Positions 1 to 8,116 of a stretch of 64,000 nucleotides of DNA are shown here, piece by piece. Below the pieces are notes generated by a model. It searched no databases. It worked only from the letters and a program-made list of their open reading frames with translations, and was not told where the DNA came from. How positions within the stretch are numbered: the stretch's first letter is position 1; each line of letters starts with the position of its first letter. The position numbers were made by a program, and so were the translations under genes. Origin of the DNA: Candidatus Aenigmatarchaeota archaeon (GTDB taxonomy: Archaea > Aenigmatarchaeota > Aenigmatarchaeia > CG10238-14); assembly GCA_018304545.1 (NCBI GenBank), contig JAGVVZ010000006.1, positions 40,239 to 104,238 of the forward strand, given 5' to 3'.

Positions 1-50
1 CACAATTTATATGTGAGATCAACTCCATGTGCAAAATATGCTCCGTAGAA

Positions 51-1439
51 TCATTTGCTATAACTAATATTAACATCCTTAAACGCGACATTAGGAGAAA
101 TGCAACCTGCGGCGCCTCCCCACAATATTGACTGATTCTGAGTTTTGCCTATTCCAATAACATTGTTTAACAAATTCAAAATATTGTCGTTTATCCTGAA
201 ACTGTTCGGCAGCACGGCTTGTTTTATCTCACCGTTTTCAACCCAAAACGTATTGCTTCTGTTAGTGCAAGAGAACTCTCCTACTGTCGGATTGATAGGA
301 TAGGTATACCATATTCTACCAACATATATGCCCTGTTTGATTTCCTTTATCAGTTCGTCATCAGAAAAATCTCCTTTGTCTACAACCAGATTTGTGGGCG
401 ACGCTGACGGAAGCATGCCGTAATCTCTTCCTGGGACAGCACCAAACCTGAATCCGTTGCCAGTTAGTTTAACTCCTTTCATTGAATCCATCATTTTATA
501 AACAAAATAACTGTCACCGATAAACGACTTCAATACTCCCTTACTAATCAGCTTCACAGTGTTTGTAGGCACGCCTTCATCATCCACTGCCTTTGTACCA
601 ATTCCGGTTGGGTGTCGCCCATCATCATAAACGGTCACTCTCTCATCAGCAATCTTCTCATTCATCTTATCCCCAATATACGAAAAGCCCGAGTCCACGG
701 ATGGCAGCAGCACAGCATAAGATATTATATGTTCAAGCAGATTGGCCATGGCATGCGTTCCGAAGACAACTCTGAATTTGCCTGGAGAAACTTTTCTTGG
801 GTTACTCACTTTCAGATCTTCAATTGCTTTTGTTACGACTGCTTCAGATTTGAACTCACTCAACTTTCTTCCGCCAAACTCACCTAATGAAGAATTCTCC
901 TCTCCCTTTTCCACAGTCAATGAGTGCATGATAAATGTGTTAATATCTGAAATGTCCACATCATTAGAATTCCTTATCCAAGCTTTTTCAGTAACAATGT
1001 TGATTGAACCTGAAATGTCAAGTTTAGGATCTAATCCCAATCCTATATCGATTATTTCTTTTCCCCAATCAACAACTTTCGTCATCTCCAAATCGAAAAA
1101 TTTCTTATCATACAAATCTCGAACGGGTTTTATTTTTTCTGGATCCGGCAATTTTTTAAAAAAAGGATCTGCATCTTTTGATAAAGCATGCCTGTTTGCT
1201 TCGTCGATAAGCATATCAGTCTTCGACAGATCGTTTGTCGCGGCAAAACCAACAGACTTATTCTTAATGAAACGAACGCTGCATCCGTCCGAAATCAATT
1301 GTTTAGCTTCAACGACCTCATTCATTGCAATTCTGACTGTTACCACAGAATTCTGGGAAGCATAAGCTTCAAACTGATCTGGCTTTTTTCTCAAACTCGA
1401 TTTCATTAATTTTTCTACAAGGTCTTCCATGTTGATCAC
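51..1439 (-). CDS. tldE: TldE/PmbA-like subunit of the TldD/TldE protease
   Basis: A 462-residue member of the TldD/PmbA (U62) family. In characterised systems TldE pairs with TldD to form a cytosolic heteromeric metalloprotease acting on unfolded peptides; TldE itself is non-catalytic. This copy has no HExxxH zinc motif (the equivalent stretch reads NLLEHIISYAVLL), whereas the neighbouring TldD has it, so it is assigned as the TldE half. The start is a GTG whose first bases overlap the TGA of the upstream cupin gene (GTGA overlap), which supports translational coupling; an in-frame ATG lies nine bases further in. Last gene of a four-gene operon. Substrate unknown. Confidence 0.9.
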   Translation of the reverse strand: MINMEDLVEKLMKSSLRKKPDQFEAYASQNSVVTVRIAMNEVVEAKQLISDGCSVRFIKNKSVGFAATNDLSKTDMLIDEANRHALSKDADPFFKKLPDPEKIKPVRDLYDKKFFDLEMTKVVDWGKEIIDIGLGLDPKLDISGSINIVTEKAWIRNSNDVDISDINTFIMHSLTVEKGEENSSLGEFGGRKLSEFKSEAVVTKAIEDLKVSNPRKVSPGKFRVVFGTHAMANLLEHIISYAVLLPSVDSGFSYIGDKMNEKIADERVTVYDDGRHPTGIGTKAVDDEGVPTNTVKLISKGVLKSFIGDSYFVYKMMDSMKGVKLTGNGFRFGAVPGRDYGMLPSASPTNLVVDKGDFSDDELIKEIKQGIYVGRIWYTYPINPTVGEFSCTNRSNTFWVENGEIKQAVLPNSFRINDNILNLLNNVIGIGKTQNQSILWGGAAGCISPNVAFKDVNISYSK

Positions 1440-1792
1440 TCATTCAGTACCTCATGATTTTCTACTTTGAACGCAGGTGACGTAAATGTTAACACTTTGA
1501 TATCGCCTTCATAATAATACTTTTTACCCGGTTTCAACATGACTGCATCATTTTTTGTCAAATCATACGATTTGCCATCTATTGTTATTCTTCCCTTTCC
1601 ATTCAAAACAAAGATTATTTCCTCAAACACTTTGTTTATTGCAAAACCCCTATCAGGATATCTATTTTTCATTTCAATTAATGCTAGACTAGTTTTACCA
1701 CTTCCAAAGAGATATTCATAAGCAACACATTTTTCAGAGTTTGCTACTTTGTTTGTTTCTTTCAATTTAATTATTTCTTTCATGTCAATCAC
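1436..1792 (-). CDS. small cupin-domain protein inside the tldD-tldE operon
   Basis: A 118-residue single-domain cupin. The beta-barrel pattern is visible in EEIIFVLNGKGRITIDGK followed by a 'DAVMLKPGKKYYYEG' strand pair. The usual metal-binding histidines of the first cupin motif are mostly missing (EEIIFVL in place of HxH), so it may bind a ligand without metal or be a sensor. It starts at GTG overlapping the TGA of tldD and ends in the GTG of tldE, so it is coupled at both ends. The position suggests a role with the TldD/E protease, for example substrate modification or sensing, but that is inference. Confidence 0.75.
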   Translation of the reverse strand: MIDMKEIIKLKETNKVANSEKCVAYEYLFGSGKTSLALIEMKNRYPDRGFAINKVFEEIIFVLNGKGRITIDGKSYDLTKNDAVMLKPGKKYYYEGDIKVLTFTSPAFKVENHEVLNE

Positions 1793-3198
1793 TTTGGTCC
1801 TGTAACCATACCTACGCCACGTATATGCGGTCCGCCATTACCCACCTGCAACGTCTGCATCGGATCTCCCTTACCGCAGTTGGGAACACCAAATATCTGA
1901 ACGTCTTTTCCTACGGCGTCGATACTCGAAAAGAATTCCGGCGTTACTCCTGTCAATGTCGGTCCTCTCAAATGCTCGGTTAATTCGCCATTTTTAATCA
2001 TATATGCCTCTTTCGCTGATATCTGGAAATTGTATCTTCTTGAATCAACTGATGGTATTTTGTGACCTTTAACATAAACACCGTCTTTCATATCTGCCAG
2101 CATTTCTTCAAAAGTCGCGTCGCCCTTCTCAATATAAGTTATCGGCATCCTGATCAAAGGAGCAAAAACGTATGCTGTCGCCCTCATTCCTCCGTTCGGT
2201 TCTGTATCAAAAGTTTCGGCTGTCTCTCTCGAATGCAAAAATTCTTTTAGCACACCATTCTGTACATGAACTATCTTTCTTGTCGGCACTCCTTCATCGT
2301 CATATTTATACGATCCGAAATTCCCAAACATTGTCGGATCTGAAACAACTGTCAGTTTATCGGAAAATATTTTTTTATTCTGTTCGTCTTTCCACCACGC
2401 TCTTCCTGCCCATGCAGCTTCCTTTCCTAAAACCCTATCCGCTTCTGATGGATGGCCCAGTACTTCGTGTGTTATCAATGCGACAAAGTTCGGATCTAAC
2501 AAAACAGGCGTCTTGATTGTAGGACACGGCTTTGCATTAGCAAGACTTACTGCCTTTTTGGCAATTTCCTCGGCATGAGATAAAGGATCGTAATCATCAA
2601 CCACCTCATATCCCTTCGTATATCCTTCTTCCCATGAATAATATTCCGTAGCATTCAATGATCTGGCAACTGCACCAAGAGAAAAATAAGTGAACACTTT
2701 TTTTTGCTCTATAAATGTTCCTTCGCTTGAGCAAAATATTTTTTGAGCTTTAGCTGTGACTATACCCATAGAAGATTTTTTCACGGATTTATCCGTCTCG
2801 CTTATTCGCTTCGTCACTTCTCTGCATAGTTCAGCCTTTTCCTCTAAAGGTATTTCCATCGGGTCTTTCTTAAACTGGTAATTAACAGTGTCTTCTATTA
2901 TTTTCACTTCAGCTAATCTTATTTTGGTTTTGTCATTAGCTTTCGCCAGTTTTACCGCATTTTCCACCGCCTTCAGAATGTTTATATTTTCTCCTGATAT
3001 AGGCATTGCGCAGAAACCCCATCCACCGCTAACCAGTGCACGAACACCTATGCCTTTCTCCACAGATACACCTGACTCGTGAATTTTTCCATCAGTAGAA
3101 CTAACGCCGGTTGAGATGCCGTCTTCATATCTTATATCCACATATCTTGCGCCGAATTTTTTTCCGTGGTCTAGTGCTCTCAGAAGAACTTCTTTCAT
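1789..3198 (-). CDS. tldD: TldD-like zinc metalloprotease subunit
   Basis: A 469-residue TldD family protein with the zinc motif HEVLGH (HExxxH, about residue 242) followed by PSEADRV, as in catalytic TldD. It shows the C-terminal family block GVPNCGKGDPMQTLQVGNGG. With TldE it would form a peptide-degrading cytosolic heterocomplex; bacterial TldD/E also matures microcin B17. Its ATG overlaps the TGA of the DUF167 gene (ATGA) and its TGA overlaps the GTG of the cupin gene. Length is normal for the family and I see no damage. Confidence 0.95.
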   Translation of the reverse strand: MKEVLLRALDHGKKFGARYVDIRYEDGISTGVSSTDGKIHESGVSVEKGIGVRALVSGGWGFCAMPISGENINILKAVENAVKLAKANDKTKIRLAEVKIIEDTVNYQFKKDPMEIPLEEKAELCREVTKRISETDKSVKKSSMGIVTAKAQKIFCSSEGTFIEQKKVFTYFSLGAVARSLNATEYYSWEEGYTKGYEVVDDYDPLSHAEEIAKKAVSLANAKPCPTIKTPVLLDPNFVALITHEVLGHPSEADRVLGKEAAWAGRAWWKDEQNKKIFSDKLTVVSDPTMFGNFGSYKYDDEGVPTRKIVHVQNGVLKEFLHSRETAETFDTEPNGGMRATAYVFAPLIRMPITYIEKGDATFEEMLADMKDGVYVKGHKIPSVDSRRYNFQISAKEAYMIKNGELTEHLRGPTLTGVTPEFFSSIDAVGKDVQIFGVPNCGKGDPMQTLQVGNGGPHIRGVGMVTGPK

Positions 3199-3443
3199 TT
3201 AATTACCCTCTTAAAATCGTCAATTGTTAAATTATTGATTAATATCCTTTTATTCTTTGAATTCAAACCAGATATAATTTTTACTTCTCGTTTAGTAATG
3301 GTTTTTAACTCTTTAATTATTTCTAAATTTGCTTTATTATTTACTGGTGGTGACTTGCAGTAGATTATTCCTTTTTCCATATCTATTCTGAATTCCTTAG
3401 AATTCGGTTTAATCTTGGCTCTTAAAATCAAATTTTCTTGCAT
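3195..3443 (-). CDS. DUF167 (YggU-type) small protein
   Basis: An 82-residue protein of the DUF167/YggU family, recognised from the SPPVNNKANLEIIKEL segment (family pattern 'apP..GkAN..l...L') and the following 'VKIISGLNSKNKRILI' strand. The biochemical role is not known. The ORF track extends to a TTG at 3458; I prefer the ATG at 3443 because the TATA-like ttatatatt at 3479-3487 would place transcription start near 3456, just upstream of this ATG. It ends in an ATGA overlap with tldD and is the first gene of that operon. Confidence 0.8.
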   Translation of the reverse strand: MQENLILRAKIKPNSKEFRIDMEKGIIYCKSPPVNNKANLEIIKELKTITKREVKIISGLNSKNKRILINNLTIDDFKRVIK

Positions 3444-3478
3444 AATTATAATCAGCAATCCAAAAATTAATCATATCG

Positions 3479-3487
3479 TTATATATT
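3479..3487. promoter_or_regulatory. shared TATA-like box between divergent genes
   Basis: The palindromic-like ttatatatt sits in the 99-bp gap between the DUF167/tldD operon (minus) and the deoxyribosyltransferase-like gene (plus). It lies about 25 bases from where minus transcription would start near 3456. The same box read forward would give a start near 3510, leaving a short leader with a gaggt ribosome-binding sequence before the ATG at 3543. Inferred from spacing only. Confidence 0.4.
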
Positions 3488-3542
3488 CCATAATTGTCTC
3501 ATAGAATGCAGTAAATTAAAATCCAAGAGGTAATATTAAATT

Positions 3543-3965
3543 ATGAAAATAACAATTTGTGCAAGTCTGAAATTTATCAAAGAAATAAACGAGATCAAAT
3601 CTGTTTTAGAAAAAAGAGGGCACATAATACTGGTTCCTTTGTCAGCAGAGATAAACCAAGATAAAAAATATTGGAACCAACTAAAATCTGAAGACATTAA
3701 AAAGTTTGCTGATATGAAAGGTGAAAGGATGCGCGGACACTTTGACAAAATAAAATCCTCGGATGCAATTCTGGTCTTGAACTATGACAAGAACGGAAAA
3801 AGGAATTATATCGGACCCAACACTTTCATAGAGATAGGTATAGCTTTTGAACATGATAAAAAAATATTCATTCTGAATGAGCTGTTGGAAAATGACCCAA
3901 ATCATGAAGAACTGGTTTCGATGTCACCTGTTTGTTTGAATGGAAACTTAAATTATATAAAATGA
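3543..3965 (+). CDS. nucleoside 2-deoxyribosyltransferase-like protein
   Basis: A 140-residue protein with the compact Rossmann-like fold of nucleoside 2-deoxyribosyltransferases and related nucleotide hydrolases. Visible features are the N-terminal strand KITICASL, the SDAILVLNYDKNG strand followed by a glycine loop, and a GPNTFIEIGIAF helix carrying the conserved Glu found in this family. Several uncharacterised archaeal members have the same layout; the substrate cannot be read from sequence. A gaggt motif precedes the ATG by about ten bases. It lies immediately upstream of the tRNA gene on the same strand and outside the integrated element. Confidence 0.7.
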   Translation: MKITICASLKFIKEINEIKSVLEKRGHIILVPLSAEINQDKKYWNQLKSEDIKKFADMKGERMRGHFDKIKSSDAILVLNYDKNGKRNYIGPNTFIEIGIAFEHDKKIFILNELLENDPNHEELVSMSPVCLNGNLNYIK

Positions 3966-3999
3966 ATTAATTAATTTGCACGATCAATTCTTAATATAT

Positions 4000-4102
4000 G
4001 CCCTGGTAGCTCAGTTTGGATAGAAGCTTATAGCTATTAGGCAGCGCTCTCCTATCTAAGGAAGAAAGGCGAAGGTCTGGGGTTCAAATCCCCTCCAGGG
4101 CA
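4000..4102 (+). tRNA. tRNA-Arg(CCT), apparently with two small introns
   Basis: The acceptor stem gccctgg/ccagggc pairs perfectly over 7 bp and the T loop ttcaaat sits in a tgggg/cccct stem (one T-T mismatch). Read straight through, the gene is about 28 nt too long. Removing 4025-4040 (agcttatagctattag) restores a gctc/gagc D stem. Removing 4055-4066 (tctaaggaagaa) at the canonical 37/38 position gives an anticodon stem gcgct/ggcga (one mismatch) and loop ctCCTaa, with U33 and A37. The mature product would be 74 nt plus discriminator. The CCT anticodon pairs with AGG in the second intron, as expected in archaeal pre-tRNA. Its 3' end is the integration site of the following element. The tRNA itself is clear; isotype and intron borders are inference. 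Confidence 0.75.
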
Positions 4103-4103
4103 T
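4092..4103 (+). repeat. attL core, 12-bp direct repeat in the tRNA 3' end
   Basis: cctccagggcat, the last bases of the tRNA acceptor arm plus one base. The identical 12-mer recurs at 11721-11732 and the flanking bases differ on both sides. This is the expected outcome of tyrosine-recombinase integration into a tRNA gene that keeps the tRNA intact. Confidence 0.8.
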
Positions 4104-4111
4104 CCTCAAAA

Positions 4112-4124
4112 TGTAAAATCCCCA
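4112..4124 (+). repeat. left inverted repeat of the element (putative integrase site)
   Basis: tgtaaaatcccca, 8 bases after the att core. Its exact reverse complement is at 11695-11707, 13 bases before the right core. In the circular form the two copies would flank the 12-bp core as an inverted pair, as expected for recombinase binding sites. Confidence 0.65.
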
Positions 4125-4161
4125 TCTGGCATATTTAGGCTGGAAGTGGGGATAGAACATC

Positions 4162-5349
4162 ATGGACATACATAATTTTGATAAAAGTTTAGAGAATATA
4201 TCTAAGAGACTTGAAGGGTTAAGAGAACAAGATAGAAATGATATTTTTCAGTTCAAGAGACAGTTAGTAGTTGATAACATCAGTTCTGGCAGAATAATGA
4301 AATGTCTGTATACGCTCAAAAGACTTTCTGAGATGAATGATAAACCTTTTAGAGACTGCAACAGAGATGATATTGTAAACCTAGTTGAAAAGATACAGCA
4401 ACAGAGCTATACCGACTGGACTAAGACCGATTTCAAAAAGATATTGAAGAAGTTCCATAAATGGTTAAGACAAACGGAAGAATTTCCACCTGAAGTAAAG
4501 TGGATAAAAACAAATGTCAGAAATCACAAAAAACTTCCTAACGAACTATTAACAAAGGAAGAAGTAGAAAGGTTAGCCAATACTACAGATAACTCTAGAG
4601 ATAAGGCATTTATTTTAACGCTGTATGATAGCGGATGCAGGATAGGAGAATTCCTCCCTCTGAGAATAAAAGATATCATTTTTGATGAATATGGTTGTGT
4701 GATTTTAGTAAGTGGGAAGACAGGCGAAAGGAGAGTTAGGATATTAGATTATAGTAAGGAATTACTGATGTGGCTTGAAGACCACCCCTCTAAAGAGAAT
4801 CCAGAAGCATTTGTGTGGTGTCAATTTAATAAGAACAACGAATTAGTAAAATATTCGCATATATGCAGAATATTAAATGTAGCAAAGCAAAAAACAGGAA
4901 TAACTAAGAAAGTTAATCCGCATGCTTTTCGACATGCTAGAGCTTCCAATTATGCTACTCAGATACCAGAACAGACTATCAAGAAGCACTTTGGGTGGAC
5001 CAATTCCAGTAAGATGTTGGATATATACATAAGTGTAGACGATAAGCAGGTTGATGATGCTTTACTAAAAAATATAAAAGGACTTAAACCAAAGGATGGT
5101 GAAATAAAGAAAATAGAAACAAAAATATGTCAAAAGTGCAATGAAACAAATTCCATATTGACTCAGTTATGTGTGAAGTGTGGGAATCCATTCAATATAA
5201 ACATATTAAAAGAAGACGAACATAGAAATGAGTTTGACAAATTCTTGAAAGATTTCTTAGTTGAGTTGGCAAAAAAGGACTCTACCGTGAAAAAGGTATT
5301 TAGACAAATGGTTAAGGAAAGAAAGTTAGAATATTTGTTTCAAAATTAA
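4162..5349 (+). CDS. tyrosine recombinase (integrase) with C-terminal zinc ribbon
   Basis: A 395-residue XerC/D-like site-specific recombinase. An N-terminal SAM-like DNA-binding domain spans roughly residues 15-110. The catalytic domain shows the first Arg in DSGCRIGEF (about 160), a beta-hairpin Lys in VSGKTGERR, HxxR in HAFRHARAS (about 255), a following W in FGWTNSSKM, and the nucleophile Tyr in MLDIYIS (about 290). After the catalytic domain there is a four-cysteine zinc ribbon (CQKC...CVKCG) and a helical tail, which are not part of the minimal integrase. The gene is not split by the att site. Its stop overlaps the stop of the convergent next gene. Confidence 0.93.
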   Translation: MDIHNFDKSLENISKRLEGLREQDRNDIFQFKRQLVVDNISSGRIMKCLYTLKRLSEMNDKPFRDCNRDDIVNLVEKIQQQSYTDWTKTDFKKILKKFHKWLRQTEEFPPEVKWIKTNVRNHKKLPNELLTKEEVERLANTTDNSRDKAFILTLYDSGCRIGEFLPLRIKDIIFDEYGCVILVSGKTGERRVRILDYSKELLMWLEDHPSKENPEAFVWCQFNKNNELVKYSHICRILNVAKQKTGITKKVNPHAFRHARASNYATQIPEQTIKKHFGWTNSSKMLDIYISVDDKQVDDALLKNIKGLKPKDGEIKKIETKICQKCNETNSILTQLCVKCGNPFNINILKEDEHRNEFDKFLKDFLVELAKKDSTVKKVFRQMVKERKLEYLFQN

Positions 5350-6191
5350 GTACTGTGGTGCCGAGTTTCCTCTCTGTTCTGCACTTTCTTTTGAATAAAA
5401 CTCCTGACAACTAATTCAACAGGAATTCCTATAACTACGCCTATGAGCGCACCCATGAATGCCCAAAAAAATGGTGTGAGAATCTCAGTTTCAGAAGATT
5501 TTGAATACCAAACTTGCTTATAATCGTATGAACTTGTTAATATTACCCATTTATTATATGGTCTGTCTACTCTTGCTCCATCAGGAATTCTTTCAATAAC
5601 AGAGTCTTCTGTGGGCAAAACTAATACTCTAAATATGGAACCTTCTGGCGGGCACTGTGGAATTCCTGGTTGACAAACAGTTCCGAACCAAGCAATATAA
5701 TTTTTGCCTTGTTTTATAACAAAATTTGGAAGTTTATAGCTTACACTTACCATATAGTTTTCATAATTGCTGGAATTCTGAATGGGAAAGGTAATTTCAT
5801 ATTCGTCCGGAGTGTTTGGCATGCTGGTTTTATTTACAAAAATTTGAAGAGGAGACTCATCACATATTATTGTCACATAAAAATACCCGTAACCAGATGA
5901 GTAGCCTTTACAAATTGTTACATTAAAGTTTTTTACAGGTTGATGCCACGTACCTTCAAAAGGATAAAACTTGAAAGTGAAATTGTTAGTATATTGCGAA
6001 ATATTTGGAGAGACATATAAATTCATTCCAATACTACTATATAAGTCATTATTATTAATCTCATCAACTTCATACATTGACGTAATACTTCCAAACGGGT
6101 ACCAACTCCAAATACGGGAACTGTAGGCAACATTTGAACTAAAAATAAGTGCAGACAAAATTACTAGGAAGACATTAATCAACTTCATCAT
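5346..6191 (-). CDS. secreted or membrane-anchored protein of unknown function
   Basis: 281 residues: an N-terminal signal peptide (hydrophobic VFLVILSALIFSS ending near residue 25), a beta-rich external domain with several Asn-X-Ser/Thr sites, one C-terminal membrane segment (FFWAFMGALIGVVIGIPVELVV, about 238-262), and a short charged cytoplasmic tail. No family recognised. It follows the small wHTH gene with an ATGA overlap, so the two form an operon, and it converges on the integrase. Its place in the element suggests an accessory surface function such as exclusion or adhesion; that is a guess. Confidence 0.7.
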   Translation of the reverse strand: MMKLINVFLVILSALIFSSNVAYSSRIWSWYPFGSITSMYEVDEINNNDLYSSIGMNLYVSPNISQYTNNFTFKFYPFEGTWHQPVKNFNVTICKGYSSGYGYFYVTIICDESPLQIFVNKTSMPNTPDEYEITFPIQNSSNYENYMVSVSYKLPNFVIKQGKNYIAWFGTVCQPGIPQCPPEGSIFRVLVLPTEDSVIERIPDGARVDRPYNKWVILTSSYDYKQVWYSKSSETEILTPFFWAFMGALIGVVIGIPVELVVRSFIQKKVQNREETRHHST

Positions 6192-6406
6192 TTTCCCATA
6201 TTTTTCTTATAATTTTTGTTAATCCACCACTGGTTTTGTCTTCCTACCTTTCTGTACATCACTTTACCTTCTGCATACATTCTCATCAGATGCACTTGGG
6301 CTGTGTGCCATGTTATCTCTAGAGCTTTGGCCATATCTTCTGTGGTAGTTGGCCATTGTTGTTTGGATAGAAATTCTAATATTTTCTTGTCCGTATCGTT
6401 TGACAT
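6188..6406 (-). CDS. small winged-helix transcriptional regulator
   Basis: A 72-residue wHTH protein. The helix-turn-helix is TTEDMAKALEITWHTAQVHLMRM, followed by a wing GKVMYRKVGRQNQWWI; the fold resembles archaeal MarR/ArsR-type minimal regulators. It is divergently transcribed from the Mrr-nuclease gene across 32 bases that hold a TATA-like run (ttataatatata, 6411-6422) usable from either strand, so it is well placed to control both itself and the nuclease. It is coupled to the downstream membrane protein gene by an ATGA overlap. Confidence 0.8.
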   Translation of the reverse strand: MSNDTDKKILEFLSKQQWPTTTEDMAKALEITWHTAQVHLMRMYAEGKVMYRKVGRQNQWWINKNYKKNMGK

Positions 6407-6438
6407 ACTGTTATAATATATAGTGAGATTAAACTTAA

Positions 6439-7806
6439 ATGTTTCTATCCAAATATCATATTATGAGAAGTTTTGTTTTTACAATACTCATTATATTTCT
6501 ATTTTTGATGAATTTTGTTTCTGGATATATATATGATGATTTTTCTGTAAATATTTTAGATACAAAAAAATGGCAAGAAATTCCTGGTAGTGATTTAAAT
6601 AATCTATTTGTCGATGAACATTTTGTTGATTATTCAAAAAATGTTTATCACACGGCACAGTTAAATCCTGCTGACAGAGGAGTTACTATACAAATTACAA
6701 ATCATACTTTTGTTTCTGGGGAAGTTTTAGAGTATGACATTAATTATCTAAGTGGGTCTGGTAACAGAATTAGTGTAATTGATTTAGATAGTAAAACAAA
6801 ACATATTGGTGTTATTGGCTATTGGAATAAAATAGAACCCGGGGGTAATGACTTTGGTTTATACCATGTTATTGTTGAATTTGGCAACAATGAAGCAAAT
6901 ATAACCATAACAAAACCCGATGATAGTATCTCGAAAATGAGATTTGGTTCTATCGGAAATGCTCACTCTATTGGAATTGGGACTAGAACAGGACATGATG
7001 GTGTAGTTAGTATAAATTATGACAATTTCAAAATTTACGAACATGATAATTTTGCGCATCCTCTAGATATTACTTCAAAAGAAATTACAGCTCAAACCAT
7101 AAAAAACACAGGGTCGAATACTATAGAAAATAAAAAATCAGATGGTATAACTGACTTTCTATCTGGTTTAGTAATTATTTTATTATTCATATTTTTGTAT
7201 AAGTCAATCACCAAAAAAATAAAATATGAGAAAGAAAAGAAAATTTTAGAAGAGGAGAAGAGAGAAAGAAAAATATTTGAGGAAGAACAAAAGAAAATAC
7301 AGGAACAAGTGGAAGGAGAGAGAAAGATTGAAGAAGAACAGAAAAAGATGGGTCTAATTAAATATATAGACAATATGGGTAATGAAAAATGGGATACAGA
7401 GAAACAAATAAAAAAATGGAAAGAGATTGATATAGGATTAAGTAATAATTTTGCTCATTTAAGTCCATATCAGTTCGAAGAATTTGTTTCTGAGCTATTT
7501 CAAAAAATGGGATATAAAACAAAAGTAACAAAAAAATCTGGTGATTTTGGTGCTGATGTAATTGCCGAAAAAGAAAATGAAAGGATAGTAATACAAGTTA
7601 AAAAATACGCGAAAGGTAATAATGTAAATCCAGAAGAAATTCAAAGAACTCTTGGTGCAATGTGGAAATTCAAGGCGGATAAGGCTATATTCGTTACTAC
7701 TTCTGATTTTACAGTTAGAGCTAAAGAAGTTCAAAAAGAAGCACCTATAGAATTATGGAATAATAAGATACTACAGGAAATGGTGAGAAAATATTTTATA
7801 CAATAA
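6439..7806 (+). CDS. membrane-anchored Mrr-type restriction endonuclease
   Basis: 455 residues. Order: hydrophobic N-terminal signal/anchor (about 10-29); a beta-rich domain (about 30-215) resembling LamG/concanavalin-type folds and predicted outside; a membrane helix (about 240-256, LSGLVIILLFIFLY); a highly charged coiled coil (about 257-315); then a C-terminal Mrr_cat nuclease domain (about 338-455). Catalytic signature: SPYQFEEFVSELF, then GADVIAEKE...IVIQVKKY, the D...QxK of PD-(D/E)XK enzymes. The nuclease would face the cytoplasm, with a sensor-like domain outside. Divergent from a wHTH gene. An ATG at 6463 is an alternative start. Likely a DNA-cleaving defence or exclusion factor. Confidence 0.85.
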   Translation: MFLSKYHIMRSFVFTILIIFLFLMNFVSGYIYDDFSVNILDTKKWQEIPGSDLNNLFVDEHFVDYSKNVYHTAQLNPADRGVTIQITNHTFVSGEVLEYDINYLSGSGNRISVIDLDSKTKHIGVIGYWNKIEPGGNDFGLYHVIVEFGNNEANITITKPDDSISKMRFGSIGNAHSIGIGTRTGHDGVVSINYDNFKIYEHDNFAHPLDITSKEITAQTIKNTGSNTIENKKSDGITDFLSGLVIILLFIFLYKSITKKIKYEKEKKILEEEKRERKIFEEEQKKIQEQVEGERKIEEEQKKMGLIKYIDNMGNEKWDTEKQIKKWKEIDIGLSNNFAHLSPYQFEEFVSELFQKMGYKTKVTKKSGDFGADVIAEKENERIVIQVKKYAKGNNVNPEEIQRTLGAMWKFKADKAIFVTTSDFTVRAKEVQKEAPIELWNNKILQEMVRKYFIQ

Positions 7807-8116
7807 CTAAGATTATTTATAAGTAGGTACCATTTAACATATACCAACAAAAAAGAATTCTTTTCATTACTAGTTTTGTGACACTGTGTCTATATATTTT
7901 TTAACTAAAACAAAGAATATCAGAAAGCCGAATATTATACTTATAGATGTCTATACTACCTGTTTTTTGTAAGTTCAATATTTTAATTATTTCTTATTGA
8001 ATTACATCTAATATTGAATAACCGTTCATTGTTAGAACCGTGTTTTTGCTTTTTTAATATAGAGATTGTATATCATCTTTTGTTTTACACAATTTGTTGT
8101 TTTTACCTTCTATAGA
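7807..8116. other. AT-rich convergent intergenic region without a gene
   Basis: 310 bases between two convergent 3' ends inside the element. I find no convincing ORF or RNA. It contains T-rich stretches suited to archaeal termination on both strands and a short perfect palindrome gacactgtgtc at 7880-7890. An origin of replication for the excised element is possible in such a non-coding gap, but nothing specific shows it. Confidence 0.5.

Noticed and set aside
742-1365. 207-aa plus-strand ORF opposite tldE
   Set aside because: Reverse-complement shadow of the clearly conserved TldE coding frame; no domain and no promoter.
7880-7890. Palindrome gacactgtgtc as an origin or operator
   Set aside because: Too short and single to claim a function; no iterons or repeats around it.
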